The notes beneath the pieces were generated by a model, which did not search any database, was not told where the DNA came from, and saw only the letters and a list, made by a program, of their open reading frames with translations. Position numbers and translations under genes: made by a program. A DNA stretch of 64,000 nucleotides from Colwellia sp. (GTDB taxonomy: Bacteria > Pseudomonadota > Gammaproteobacteria > Enterobacterales > Alteromonadaceae), in assembly GCA_020630795.1 (NCBI GenBank), contig JAHDIK010000003.1:48344-112343 (forward strand), in the 5' to 3' direction. Shown one piece after another: positions 56,043 through 64,000 of this stretch. How positions within the stretch are numbered: the first letter of the stretch is position 1; each line of letters starts with the position of its first letter.

Positions 56043-58344
56043 TAAGTTTATAGTTTGGTGCATTCAGTGCCTAATCTTTATTTCACTATTATCATTTTTA
56101 TTGATAAGTAGCCCACTTACGATTAACGCTAATTTAACGTCACTTTTTTCTCAATCTACTGATGAAACTTGGCAAACCGCACAGCAAAAAATAAATGCAG
56201 GGGCAAATACCAAACAACTATATCTTATTGGGCACAAAGATTTATCAGTAGCAGCTAAAGCAGTGGCGGCTTTTGTTACGCAAGCGCGAAAGATTGACGG
56301 TATTGATCATGTCGTTGGAAAGCTTGACGTTATTCCAGACCAATCTATGATGATTGACAGTTATAAAGGCTTTGAGCAACAACTGTTGTCGGAACCATTT
56401 AAAGAAGCATTGTTATCGGGTGATGATAATAGAGTATTTCAGTTGCAGTTTGATCTGATTAACCAAATCGGTGACCAACTCGTGGCCAAAACTTTTGCTA
56501 CCGATTCTAGTTTATCGTTTGCCAACTATCTCAATCGTTCTCCTTTTCCACAAAATAAAATAGTACTGTCGAACGACGGTTATTTAACATTAACATATCA
56601 AAATATTACTTATATATTAGTTACATTAAGCACCTCGGAAGGGGCGTTGAATGTTAATGTAGCTAAATCAATTGTCGCCAGTTTGGACAATATATCGCTT
56701 ATCGATAACGTTGACTATGTAAGAACGGGCGCTATTTTTTATAGTGACGAAGCAAGCAGAACAGCACAATCCGAAATGCAATGGTTGGGTGGTCTATCTA
56801 TAGTCGCAACATTGCTACTTATATTCTTGTCCTACCGTCGTTTTTCCATCATCTTAGTAACTTTTACGTTAATCGCGATAAGTGGTTTATATGGTTTATT
56901 GGGGTTAAATTTATTCTTTAAAGAAGTCAATATTTTAACGATGATCTTCGCGATAACACTTGTTGGTATTGCTGTCGATTATAGTTTTCATAGTTTTACT
57001 GAGCTGCAGTACAGAGATCGCAAAGAACGTTCGCCGTTATCTAGTATTAAAATGTCACTTATTTTGAGCTTTTTAACCACAACACTTGGGTACACTTTGT
57101 TAGTTGTTGTACCTATCGAACTTTTTAAACAAATAGCGGTATTTACTATTTTTGGACTCTTCGGTGCACTTACAACCGTTTTGTTACTGTATCCGTATCT
57201 TCATCAAAAATTCGATTTTAGTCGAGAAAAATCGCCTGCTTTGTATAAAAAAGTGAATGACTCTCATCAACGATTGCTTTCGACGATCCGTCCTCACGTA
57301 CTTGCGCCTATTTTATTAACCACTTTTACGATCGTTACGTTGTTAAATGTAATATTTGTCAGCTTTTCGGATAATCCAAAAACGTTTTATCAAGTTTCCT
57401 CGACCTTAGAGAGCAATGAAAGTCGCGTAAAGAGTATTCTAGGCCAAAAATTTGATAACCAATATTTGTTAGTGAAAGGTGAAAGTATTCAGGCAGTACT
57501 TGAGCATGAAGAACTGATTTTACCAACTCTTAACAGCCTTGTTAAAACAGGTGTTATTGGAAGTTATCAGGCAATTTCTTCATGGCTTCCTTCCATTAAA
57601 AAACAACAAACTAATAATGAACTACTGGTGGCAGCAGCTGATTCTGGTAAATTCGCAAAACTCGCCCAAATAACTGGGTTAAGTGAAATTAAAGTACAGC
57701 AAGCTACAGTGTTTCTAACGCCTAAAATGTGGTTTGAAACTTCATTAGGTAAATCATTTAAGCATTTAATTATTGAAGATCAGCGTAATGCATATTCTGT
57801 AATTCGATTTTCTTCAATTACCGATGTAAAAGCGTTATCAAGTGTATTGTCGTCGTTAGATTCAGCGACTTTTGTTGACACGTTAGCAGATGCAGAACGC
57901 GATTTAAGTGAGTTTCGTCAAGTATTACTTATTGTATTTGCTGTAGCCTTTGGTGTGGCTTTTGTTGTGTTTACCGTTCGATACGGGTGGGTAATGGCAT
58001 TATCAGGTGTTTTAGTTCCCGTAATAGCATTTAGCATTGCTATTTTAGTGAGTAGTTTGATTCAAAATAATATTAATCTATTTAATGTTGCTGCAGGGCT
58101 TGTTATTTTAGCGTTAGGTCTTGATTATTCGGTGTTTTATGCTGAACATGGTTTTTCTGAATCAATCACACAAACAACCTTAATGTCGGCACTAAGTTCT
58201 ATATTTGTTTTTGCAATGTTGGGCTTTAGTTCTACGCCTGCAATTGCTCATTTTGGGCAAACTGTTTTTATTGGAATTATATTAACGTTTTTGTGTTCGC
58301 CAATTATTACGTATTTATCAAAAAAAAGAGGTCAAGATGACTGA
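56011..58344 (+). CDS. apeM: MMPL/RND-family exporter, ApeM-like
   Basis: This 777-residue inner-membrane exporter has two halves, each one membrane segment, a large periplasmic loop and a five-segment bundle (first at about 255-395, second at about 635-775). It contains the family motif ITLVGIAVDYSFHSFTE and its repeat LVILALGLDYSVFYAE. MMPL proteins move hydrophobic lipids by proton motive force. It is the expected exporter for the polyene lipid. ATG at 56011 or 56017. Confidence 0.9.
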   Translation: MMMLTNLTSNNKFIVWCIQCLIFISLLSFLLISSPLTINANLTSLFSQSTDETWQTAQQKINAGANTKQLYLIGHKDLSVAAKAVAAFVTQARKIDGIDHVVGKLDVIPDQSMMIDSYKGFEQQLLSEPFKEALLSGDDNRVFQLQFDLINQIGDQLVAKTFATDSSLSFANYLNRSPFPQNKIVLSNDGYLTLTYQNITYILVTLSTSEGALNVNVAKSIVASLDNISLIDNVDYVRTGAIFYSDEASRTAQSEMQWLGGLSIVATLLLIFLSYRRFSIILVTFTLIAISGLYGLLGLNLFFKEVNILTMIFAITLVGIAVDYSFHSFTELQYRDRKERSPLSSIKMSLILSFLTTTLGYTLLVVVPIELFKQIAVFTIFGLFGALTTVLLLYPYLHQKFDFSREKSPALYKKVNDSHQRLLSTIRPHVLAPILLTTFTIVTLLNVIFVSFSDNPKTFYQVSSTLESNESRVKSILGQKFDNQYLLVKGESIQAVLEHEELILPTLNSLVKTGVIGSYQAISSWLPSIKKQQTNNELLVAAADSGKFAKLAQITGLSEIKVQQATVFLTPKMWFETSLGKSFKHLIIEDQRNAYSVIRFSSITDVKALSSVLSSLDSATFVDTLADAERDLSEFRQVLLIVFAVAFGVAFVVFTVRYGWVMALSGVLVPVIAFSIAILVSSLIQNNINLFNVAAGLVILALGLDYSVFYAEHGFSESITQTTLMSALSSIFVFAMLGFSSTPAIAHFGQTVFIGIILTFLCSPIITYLSKKRGQDD

Positions 58345-59596
58345 AGTTGAAAACTGTGACGTTGCTATTATTGGAGCCGGTCCGTCGGGAGCCGTTGCAG
58401 CTAGCATTTTAGTGAAAAAAGGCTGGAATGTTATTGTCGTAGAAAAAGAGAGTTTTCCTAGATTTTCAATTGGTGAAAGTTTGCTTCCATATTGTATGAA
58501 TTTTATTGAAGAAGCCGGCATGTTAGATACTGTTATCGATAATGCTGACTTGTTAGGTTTTCAATTTAAAGATGGTGCCGCTTTCTATCGCGATGGCGAA
58601 CATTCGAGTTTTGATTTTAATAAAAAGTTTAGTGATGGTCCAGGTACTACATATCAGGTTAAACGAGCTGTTTTTGATAAGTTACTTGCCGACAGGTCAG
58701 CTGAAATTGGTGCAGATGTTCGTTACAAGCAAGAAGTTACGGGTATTTCTTTTTCAGACGAACACGCTACGTTAACCGTGAAAGATAATGATAAAGAATC
58801 AGCAATTAACGCGAAGTTTGTATTAGACGCGAGTGGTTTTGGTCGCGTATTACCAAGGCTGCTTTCGTTAGAGCTTCCTAGTACGCTATCAAACAGAAAA
58901 GCGGTATTTTGTCATATGGAAGATAACATTACCGACACACAGCATGATCGTAATAAAATATTGATTACTGTTCATCCTACGCATAACGACATTTGGTTTT
59001 GGCTAATACCTTTTTCAGACGGTACATGTAGTTTTGGTGTAGTAGGTGATGTTAAATACTTCGATGAAAATGAAGAATTAACGAATGAAGAAATGCTGGA
59101 TTTATTTATCAGTCAAGAGCCCCATTTAGCTCAACTGTTAAAAGACCATAAAAAAACAACACCAGTAAACGCACTACAAGGTTATTCTTCCGATGTAACT
59201 CGCCTATATGGTGACAAGTTTGCGTTGTTGGGTAATGCGGGAGAGTTTTTAGATCCCGTATTTTCATCAGGCGTTACTATTGCTATGTGCTCCGCGTCGT
59301 TGGCTGCTAATACTTTGGATAAACAGCTTCGTGGTGACAAAGTTTGTTGGGAACAAGACTATAGTGAAAGTTTAAAAGCTGGCGTTGAAGTTTTTAAGCA
59401 TTTTGTTATGTCTTGGTATGATACTAATTTACAGAACGTTATATTTTTCCATGAAGAAGATAACGATGTTAAAGGTATGATTTGCTCTATTTTAGCTGGT
59501 TACGCATGGGACGATAAAAACCCATATGTGGCAAAAACTGAGCGCAGGCTTGCTGCGTTGGTAGATATTTGTAACGAAGAAGAGACTTCGTTGTAA
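58337..59596 (+). CDS. FAD-dependent oxidoreductase of the flavin-dependent halogenase type
   Basis: This 419-residue flavoprotein has the dinucleotide motif IIGAGPSGAVAAS (residues 11-23) and PRFSIGESLLPYC (41-53), the Lys78 motif FQFKDGAAF, the Trp-x-Trp-x-Ile-Pro motif WFWLIP (220-225) and FLDPVFSSGVTIA. All are family marks of flavin-dependent halogenases; the C-terminal FKHFVMSWYDTNLQNVIFF resembles phenolic halogenases. Xanthomonadins are brominated and flexirubins chlorinated, so a halogenated polyene is plausible in a marine organism. Relatives in non-halogenating polyene clusters may be reductases. It overlaps apeM by eight bases. Confidence 0.85.
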   Translation: MTEVENCDVAIIGAGPSGAVAASILVKKGWNVIVVEKESFPRFSIGESLLPYCMNFIEEAGMLDTVIDNADLLGFQFKDGAAFYRDGEHSSFDFNKKFSDGPGTTYQVKRAVFDKLLADRSAEIGADVRYKQEVTGISFSDEHATLTVKDNDKESAINAKFVLDASGFGRVLPRLLSLELPSTLSNRKAVFCHMEDNITDTQHDRNKILITVHPTHNDIWFWLIPFSDGTCSFGVVGDVKYFDENEELTNEEMLDLFISQEPHLAQLLKDHKKTTPVNALQGYSSDVTRLYGDKFALLGNAGEFLDPVFSSGVTIAMCSASLAANTLDKQLRGDKVCWEQDYSESLKAGVEVFKHFVMSWYDTNLQNVIFFHEEDNDVKGMICSILAGYAWDDKNPYVAKTERRLAALVDICNEEETSL

Positions 59597-60162
59597 TGTT
59601 GAGAAGTAAATTTTATGTTTGCTTTATAAGTTTGGTTTGTATTGTATTGTCAACCGCGTGCTCCAGTATCGTTGACAGTAAAGCGGAAATACCAAAAATA
59701 TATCAACTACAATCGATACCCGAACGTTTGAATAACCACGTTGTATTGGAGTCGTTAACGTTTAAACGTAATGACGAGCAGAAACTGTTAACGCAAATCG
59801 AATTCTCAGATCAGCAACTTAATATGGTAGCAATGACATATTCTGGAATACCGATTATTCAAGCTAAATGGCATGAAGAGAGAGGATTAACTGAACTTGT
59901 TAGCGAGCACTTTAGCAAAGCGATTGTTTTACAAATTATTAGAGATATACAATGGGTAAAATGGCCTCGAAACATCATCGAAAAAGGACTTAATAGCGGT
60001 TACACGATCAAAGAAGCCTTTGATGGCATGAGCCAAAAAAGTCGTGAAATAAGCTACAACAATAAAGCCATTGTTACTATTGATTATACGTCGAATAAAA
60101 TCGTGTTACATAATTATAAAGAACAATATGAATTAGTAATTGAGAACCTTAATGACAAGTAA
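59596..60162 (+). CDS. DUF3261 lipoprotein
   Basis: This 188-residue lipoprotein has a lipobox LSTAC and a beta-rich domain of the DUF3261 type found in aryl polyene clusters (usual place after the MMPL exporter). It may act with the LolA-like carrier as an outer-membrane acceptor, a LolB-like role suggested by its RDIQWVKWPRNIIEKGL and KIVLHNYKEQYELVIE pattern; this is inference. Its start lies on the last base of the flavoprotein gene and its end overlaps the next KS by 11 bases. Confidence 0.85.
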   Translation: MLRSKFYVCFISLVCIVLSTACSSIVDSKAEIPKIYQLQSIPERLNNHVVLESLTFKRNDEQKLLTQIEFSDQQLNMVAMTYSGIPIIQAKWHEERGLTELVSEHFSKAIVLQIIRDIQWVKWPRNIIEKGLNSGYTIKEAFDGMSQKSREISYNNKAIVTIDYTSNKIVLHNYKEQYELVIENLNDK

Positions 60163-61339
60163 ACAAGCAGACACCATATACCTTAGTGATTTTTCCCTCG
60201 TTAATGCTTTAGGTACAGACAACACTGAAATATTTAATAACATGATATCAGGTTGTAGAGATGGCTTAGTTAAGCGAGATAATTGGCTCAACGATGGTAG
60301 TGTTTATGTTGGTGAAATTAGCACTCAATTGCCTGTGATAACGAATAAAAAACACGTTAATACACGTAATAATCGACTGGCAAAATTGGCTTTGTTGTCG
60401 TTAGCTGATGAAGTGAATGACTTAAAAAAAGCGATTCCGTCTAGTCGTATTGGTGTTATTGTTGGTACAAGTACATCAGGAATACATGAGGGAGAGACTG
60501 CGGTTGAAGTACTTGAAACTAGCGGTAGCTTTCCTGAAAATTATGATTATAGAATGCAAGAAATGTATAATTTAGCTGAGTTTATTAGCGATGAATTAAA
60601 CATTTCAGGCCCTGCGTTTACAATTTCGACAGCTTGCTCATCAAGTGCTAAGGCTTTTATAACCGCAAAAGAGCTCATTCACTCCGGCGTTATTGATGCT
60701 GCTATTGTGGGTGGTGTCGACTCTCTATGTGGAATGACAGTTAATGGTTTCAGTGCGTTAGATTCAACATCAAGTCATATATGTCAACCTTCGAGCCATA
60801 ATCGCGACGGAATTAACTTGGGGGAAGCGGCCGCACTTTGCGTATTAAGAAAAGATAAAGGTGCAATTAAGCTACTTGGGTGCGGAGAATCAAGTGATGC
60901 TCATCATATGTCGGCACCTCACCCTGAAGGTGAAGGTGCTATTACTGCTATGGAACAAACGCTTGTTGAGGCTCAATTAAGTGTTAATGATGTTGATTAT
61001 ATTAACTTACACGGCACAGCAACCCGCAAAAATGACTCGATGGAAGCAATTGCAGTAAATAAAGTTTTTGGTGAAAATACACCTTGTAGTTCAGTTAAAG
61101 GAATGATTGGTCACACTTTAGGAGCAGCTGGTGCAACAGAAATTGGATTGTGTTGGTTAATGCTACAAAACCATAATACTACTTATATTCCTCATTGCTG
61201 GGATAATGAAATTGATGAAGAATTAGCGCCAATCGCTTTAACGTCGATAGGGCAAACGAATGAAGATGGTTTTTCAACATGCCTTTCAAATTCTTTTGCA
61301 TTTGGCGGAAACAATGTGAGTGTGCTCATTGGAAAATAA
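60152..61339 (+). CDS. apeO: Beta-ketoacyl-ACP synthase, ApeO-like
   Basis: This 395-residue condensing enzyme has the complete triad: Cys162 in STACSSSAKA, His in NLHGTATRKND and His in GMIGHTLGAAG. In characterised aryl polyene systems ApeO elongates the chain together with the chain-length factor ApeC. Start ATG 60152 overlaps the DUF3261 gene. It is followed directly by the dehydratase gene, with ATG one base after the stop. Confidence 0.92.
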   Translation: MTSKQADTIYLSDFSLVNALGTDNTEIFNNMISGCRDGLVKRDNWLNDGSVYVGEISTQLPVITNKKHVNTRNNRLAKLALLSLADEVNDLKKAIPSSRIGVIVGTSTSGIHEGETAVEVLETSGSFPENYDYRMQEMYNLAEFISDELNISGPAFTISTACSSSAKAFITAKELIHSGVIDAAIVGGVDSLCGMTVNGFSALDSTSSHICQPSSHNRDGINLGEAAALCVLRKDKGAIKLLGCGESSDAHHMSAPHPEGEGAITAMEQTLVEAQLSVNDVDYINLHGTATRKNDSMEAIAVNKVFGENTPCSSVKGMIGHTLGAAGATEIGLCWLMLQNHNTTYIPHCWDNEIDEELAPIALTSIGQTNEDGFSTCLSNSFAFGGNNVSVLIGK

Positions 61340-61340
61340 C

Positions 61341-61796
61341 ATGACTAAATATAACGTAAAAGATGTGCTCCCTCACGCAGAGCCGATGATATTGCTTGAT
61401 GAACTGATAACGTTCGATGACGATTCTGGCGTTTGCCGCCATACTATTTCTCCAGAAAGCTTACTTTATAGTGATAAGCTAAACGGCGTTCCTAGTTACG
61501 TAGGTATTGAGTATATGGCGCAAAGCATCGCTGCATACGCTAACGCGAACGAAATTAAAGAAGGCCGGCCGGTAGAAATTGGCTTTTTAGTAAGCTCTCG
61601 AAAATATAAATGTGATGTACCTGTTTTTAAAACAGGAGCTGATCTGATCATTAAAGCAAGTAAGTTGTATAGAGACGAATCAGGGTTAAGTGCTTTTGAT
61701 TGTTCTATATCTGAAAACGATCAGCAGATTGCTTCTGCTAGGGTTAATGTTTTTCAACCAGATGATCCTGCTAAATTTTTAGCTGAACAGTTATAA
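61341..61796 (+). CDS. apeP: 3-hydroxyacyl-ACP dehydratase, ApeP-like
   Basis: This 151-residue hotdog protein has LPHAEPMILLDELITF and GIEYMAQSIAAYANANE typical of ApeP/FabA-like dehydratases. It probably forms a heterodimer with the ApeI-like protein and dehydrates 3-hydroxyacyl-ACP. The ATG at 61341 has GGAAA seven bases upstream, inside the end of apeO. The following gene is a KS; the usual ketoreductase between them is absent. Confidence 0.9.
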   Translation: MTKYNVKDVLPHAEPMILLDELITFDDDSGVCRHTISPESLLYSDKLNGVPSYVGIEYMAQSIAAYANANEIKEGRPVEIGFLVSSRKYKCDVPVFKTGADLIIKASKLYRDESGLSAFDCSISENDQQIASARVNVFQPDDPAKFLAEQL

Positions 61797-61856
61797 ATTA
61801 CCGCACTATAGTGGTTAATACATATTAAAAAAATAAACGAAGAGGCTAATGAATAA

Positions 61857-63083
61857 ATGAAACGCGTTGTAGTAACTGGAATGTCTGCAATCACATCGCT
61901 TGGGCATAATTGGCAAGACTTTGAAGCAAATTTACGTAAAAAAAAGAACGCTGTAAAAGTTGATGAGTCGCTTAAAGAAATTGATGGCTTATATACTCAT
62001 TTGTCTGCACCGATTGAAGACTTTACAAAGCCTGCTCATTATAAGCGCAAGCAAATACGCTCGATGGGGCGTATTTCATTAATGGCAACAAGCGCTACTG
62101 AAAATGCCTTGTCAGATGCTAATTTATTAGAAGATAAATATATAAAGTCTGGCCGTATGGGAATTGCATATGGCTCGTCAGCAGGTACTAGTGAACCTAT
62201 GGTCGCTTTTGGCGATCTTATAAAGTCAGGTGATATGAATGGTATCAATGCTACTAGCTATATAAAAATGATGAGCCACACCACAGCGGTTAATGTAGGT
62301 GTATTTTTTGGAATTGCCGGACGTGTATACACAACGAGTTCAGCATGTACTTCTAGCTCACAAGCAATTGGTTATGCATACGAAGCAATAAAGTTTGGTA
62401 AGCAAGATATCATGGTTGCTGGTGGCGGGGAGGAGTTTTGTCCAAGCCAAGTTGTAGTGTTTGATACGCTTTATGCTACAACGACTAAAAATGATACTCC
62501 TGATGCAACACCTAGACCTTTTGACAAAGACCGAGATGGCCTAGTTATTGGTGAAGGGGCTTGTACCCTTATTCTTGAAGAATATGAACATGCGGTGGCT
62601 CGTGGAGCAACTATTTATGCAGAAGTTGTAGGGTACGGTACAAATTCTGATGGCGTACATGTTACACAGCCAACGAAAGAAACAATGGCAGTGGCCATGT
62701 CTGAATCAATTAAAGACGCGGGTATAAAACCTGAAGATATTGGTTATGTTAATGCTCATGGTACAGCAACTGATAAAGGCGATATTGCTGAAACCAATGC
62801 TACTCAAAATGCCGTTTTTAAAAACGTTCCTATTAGTTCTCTGAAAAGTTATTTAGGGCATACTTTGGGAGCGTGTGGGGCAATTGAAGCGTGGGCTTCA
62901 ATCTCGATGATGAATAATGGTTGGTTTGCCCCTACGGTCAACTTAGATAATGTAGATCCTGAGTGTGGTGAATTAGATTATATTCAGGGTGATGGAAGAG
63001 AAATCGAAACGGATTATGTAATGAGTAATAATTTCGCTTTTGGTGGTATTAACACCTCTCTGATCTTTAAGAAGTACGTTTAA
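61857..63083 (+). CDS. apeR: Beta-ketoacyl-ACP synthase, ApeR-like (FabF type)
   Basis: This 408-residue FabF-type enzyme has Cys164 in SSACTSSSQA, His in NAHGTATDKGD and His in SYLGHTLGACG. ApeR is proposed to start or load the chain in aryl polyene systems. It lies 60 bases after apeP, with GAGG twelve bases upstream, and 12 bases before the methyltransferase. Confidence 0.93.
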   Translation: MKRVVVTGMSAITSLGHNWQDFEANLRKKKNAVKVDESLKEIDGLYTHLSAPIEDFTKPAHYKRKQIRSMGRISLMATSATENALSDANLLEDKYIKSGRMGIAYGSSAGTSEPMVAFGDLIKSGDMNGINATSYIKMMSHTTAVNVGVFFGIAGRVYTTSSACTSSSQAIGYAYEAIKFGKQDIMVAGGGEEFCPSQVVVFDTLYATTTKNDTPDATPRPFDKDRDGLVIGEGACTLILEEYEHAVARGATIYAEVVGYGTNSDGVHVTQPTKETMAVAMSESIKDAGIKPEDIGYVNAHGTATDKGDIAETNATQNAVFKNVPISSLKSYLGHTLGACGAIEAWASISMMNNGWFAPTVNLDNVDPECGELDYIQGDGREIETDYVMSNNFAFGGINTSLIFKKYV

Positions 63084-63095
63084 ACAGAAAGTGAA

Positions 63096-63812
63096 ATGGT
63101 AATGAAAAACGTTTTAGCCGAAGCACATGTTCCAGAGTCTGCGTTTGGAAAGTGGTTCTTACGAAGTAAAACATGGACTGACTATGTGTTAGAAGTTGCG
63201 TTAGAAGACTTAACGCATTTGTTAGGTGAACAACAGCAATTTGATGTAATTGCTGATGTTGGTTGTGGCTATGGTCGTTCAATGAAAAAGCTCAATGATC
63301 GATATCAACCAAAGCGATTAATCGCGATGGATATTGATCAAGAGATGTTGGATGAAACTAAAAAAGAAGTTGCCCTACATAATTTATCTCATGTTGAGTA
63401 TGTTCGTTGCTCGAGTTCTATGATTAAACTGGAAGATAATTCAGTAGATATGCTGTTTTGTCATCAAACATTTCATCACTTAATATATCAACCTGAAGCA
63501 TTAGCTGAGTTTCTTCGGATATTAAAACCTGGTGGAGTTCTGTTATTTGCCGAATCTACTAAACGTTATATTCATTCGTGGATAATTAAATTGTTGTTTC
63601 GCCATCCTATGAGTGTGCAGAAAACTGCTGATGAGTATTTGAATCTAGTCAAAACATCAGGATTCGACGTAAAGGCTGACCAAATATCATATCCGTTTCT
63701 TTGGTGGAGTAGAGAAGACTTAGCAATAAAGGAGAATTGGTTTGGGATAAAACCACCAACAGAACGTGAGGAAACGTTAATTAACCTTATTGCGACTAAA
63801 CCCAAAGAATAG
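63096..63812 (+). CDS. Class I SAM-dependent methyltransferase
   Basis: This 238-residue methyltransferase has motif I DVGCGYGRSMKKL, motif II AMDIDQEML and motif IV LFCHQTFHHL, with ILKPGGVLLFAEST. Aryl polyene head groups are often O- or C-methylated, so it may methylate the aryl starter or hydroxyl group. In E. coli the methyltransferase is at the 5' end of the cluster; here it ends it. ATG at 63096 or 63102. It ends 39 bases from a convergent gene. Confidence 0.9.
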   Translation: MVMKNVLAEAHVPESAFGKWFLRSKTWTDYVLEVALEDLTHLLGEQQQFDVIADVGCGYGRSMKKLNDRYQPKRLIAMDIDQEMLDETKKEVALHNLSHVEYVRCSSSMIKLEDNSVDMLFCHQTFHHLIYQPEALAEFLRILKPGGVLLFAESTKRYIHSWIIKLLFRHPMSVQKTADEYLNLVKTSGFDVKADQISYPFLWWSREDLAIKENWFGIKPPTEREETLINLIATKPKE

Positions 63813-63840
63813 AATAGTGCATGCTAACGTTTAATGATTT

Positions 63841-63866
63841 GAAGTAGGGCGTTAAAATCCTACTTC
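63841..63866. terminator. Hairpin between the pigment cluster and the convergent gene
   Basis: GAAGTAGG (63841-63848) pairs with CCTACTTC (63859-63866) across a 10-base loop. It overlaps the last codons of the convergent gene, so it may end the pigment operon transcript. There is no T-run. Confidence 0.5.
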
Positions 63867-64000
63867 AATCATACCATGCCAATTGAATCGTCGACCGTTC
63901 TGAATTACTTGGTTAATTGAAACATTCATAGTGTCAGGTTCGTTACTAACCACCAATGCGTTCGATGTATAAATATTTGTACCGTGTATTTCTACGTTAC
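63852..64000 (-). CDS. C-terminal end of an outer-membrane beta-barrel protein, probably TonB-dependent receptor (partial)
   Basis: The minus strand is open from the window edge to a TAA at 63852-63854. The last residues are INQVIQNGRRFNWHGMIEVGF, a beta strand ending in Phe, the BAM signal of outer-membrane beta barrels. The preceding part (VEIHGTNIYTSNALVVSNEP) resembles the last strands of TonB-dependent receptors, whose common ending is of the form QNGRRFxxGxxxxF. The rest of the gene is beyond the window. It converges with the pigment cluster. Confidence 0.72.
   Translation of the reverse strand, partial: NVEIHGTNIYTSNALVVSNEPDTMNVSINQVIQNGRRFNWHGMIEVGF

Noticed and set aside
42345-63812. 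Dialkylresorcinol (DarA/DarB) genes in the pigment cluster
   Set aside because: None of the ketosynthases has a DarB-like place beside a DarA-like aromatase, and no resorcinol-forming gene was seen in the window.

Overview
The window is AT-rich chromosomal DNA of a marine gammaproteobacterium, most likely of the Alteromonadales (Colwellia/Thalassotalea/Pseudoalteromonas-like). The reasons are a Shewanella-type lactate module (lactate permease plus Fe-S flavoprotein), a glycogen cluster holding all five glg genes, a DcaP-like porin, a periplasmic GH2 enzyme with a sulfatase as expected for algal polysaccharide users, and a large aryl-polyene-type pigment cluster. The genus is inferred, not proven. 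No insertion sequence, prophage or CRISPR array was seen.

Layout. 1-724: two tandem tRNA-Asn genes on the minus strand with a good promoter, then an intergenic stretch with several DnaA-box-like sites. 0.7-11 kb: housekeeping and stress genes: a MATE exporter with uvrB, a glutathione peroxidase-ohrR operon with a convincing operator palindrome, sbcB, an SDR enzyme, a Kbp-like BON-LysM protein, a periplasmic thioredoxin-like protein and glutaryl-CoA dehydrogenase. 11-21.7 kb: glycogen metabolism, all leftward (glgX-glgP-glgC-glgB-glgA), preceded by a stand-alone CBM48 glycogen-binding protein. 22-28.7 kb: a lactate permease and D-lactate dehydrogenase, a divergent LysR regulator, and an SGNH hydrolase whose start is separated from its body by a one-base frameshift.

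29-42.1 kb: a catabolic region with a porin, a GH2 beta-galactosidase-like enzyme, an Fe(II)/2-oxoglutarate (PhyH) dioxygenase, an AraC regulator, a zinc alcohol dehydrogenase, an esterase-D-like hydrolase, a cytochrome c/beta-propeller pair, a DUF3465 protein and a sulfatase lipoprotein. One reading is uptake and removal of substituents (sulfate, possibly methyl groups) from a galactose-containing algal glycan, with formaldehyde or aldehyde disposal. This is inference.

42.3-63.8 kb: a rightward biosynthetic cluster of the aryl polyene/flexirubin type. The core follows the usual ape order: chain-length factor, acyltransferase, two ACPs, membrane protein, acyl-ACP ligase, dehydratase, glycosyltransferase and LpxL-type acyltransferase, thioesterase, LolA-like carrier, MMPL exporter, DUF3261 lipoprotein, ketosynthase, dehydratase, ketosynthase. 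It adds an aromatic amino acid ammonia-lyase (aryl starter supply), a halogenase-like flavoprotein, a phosphopantetheinyl transferase, an ABC exporter, and an extra ACP-ketosynthase-degenerate ketosynthase module. The ketoreductase normally found between the last dehydratase and ketosynthase is absent. Past the cluster, on the opposite strand, is the C-terminal end of an outer-membrane beta-barrel protein, probably a TonB-dependent receptor, running off the window.
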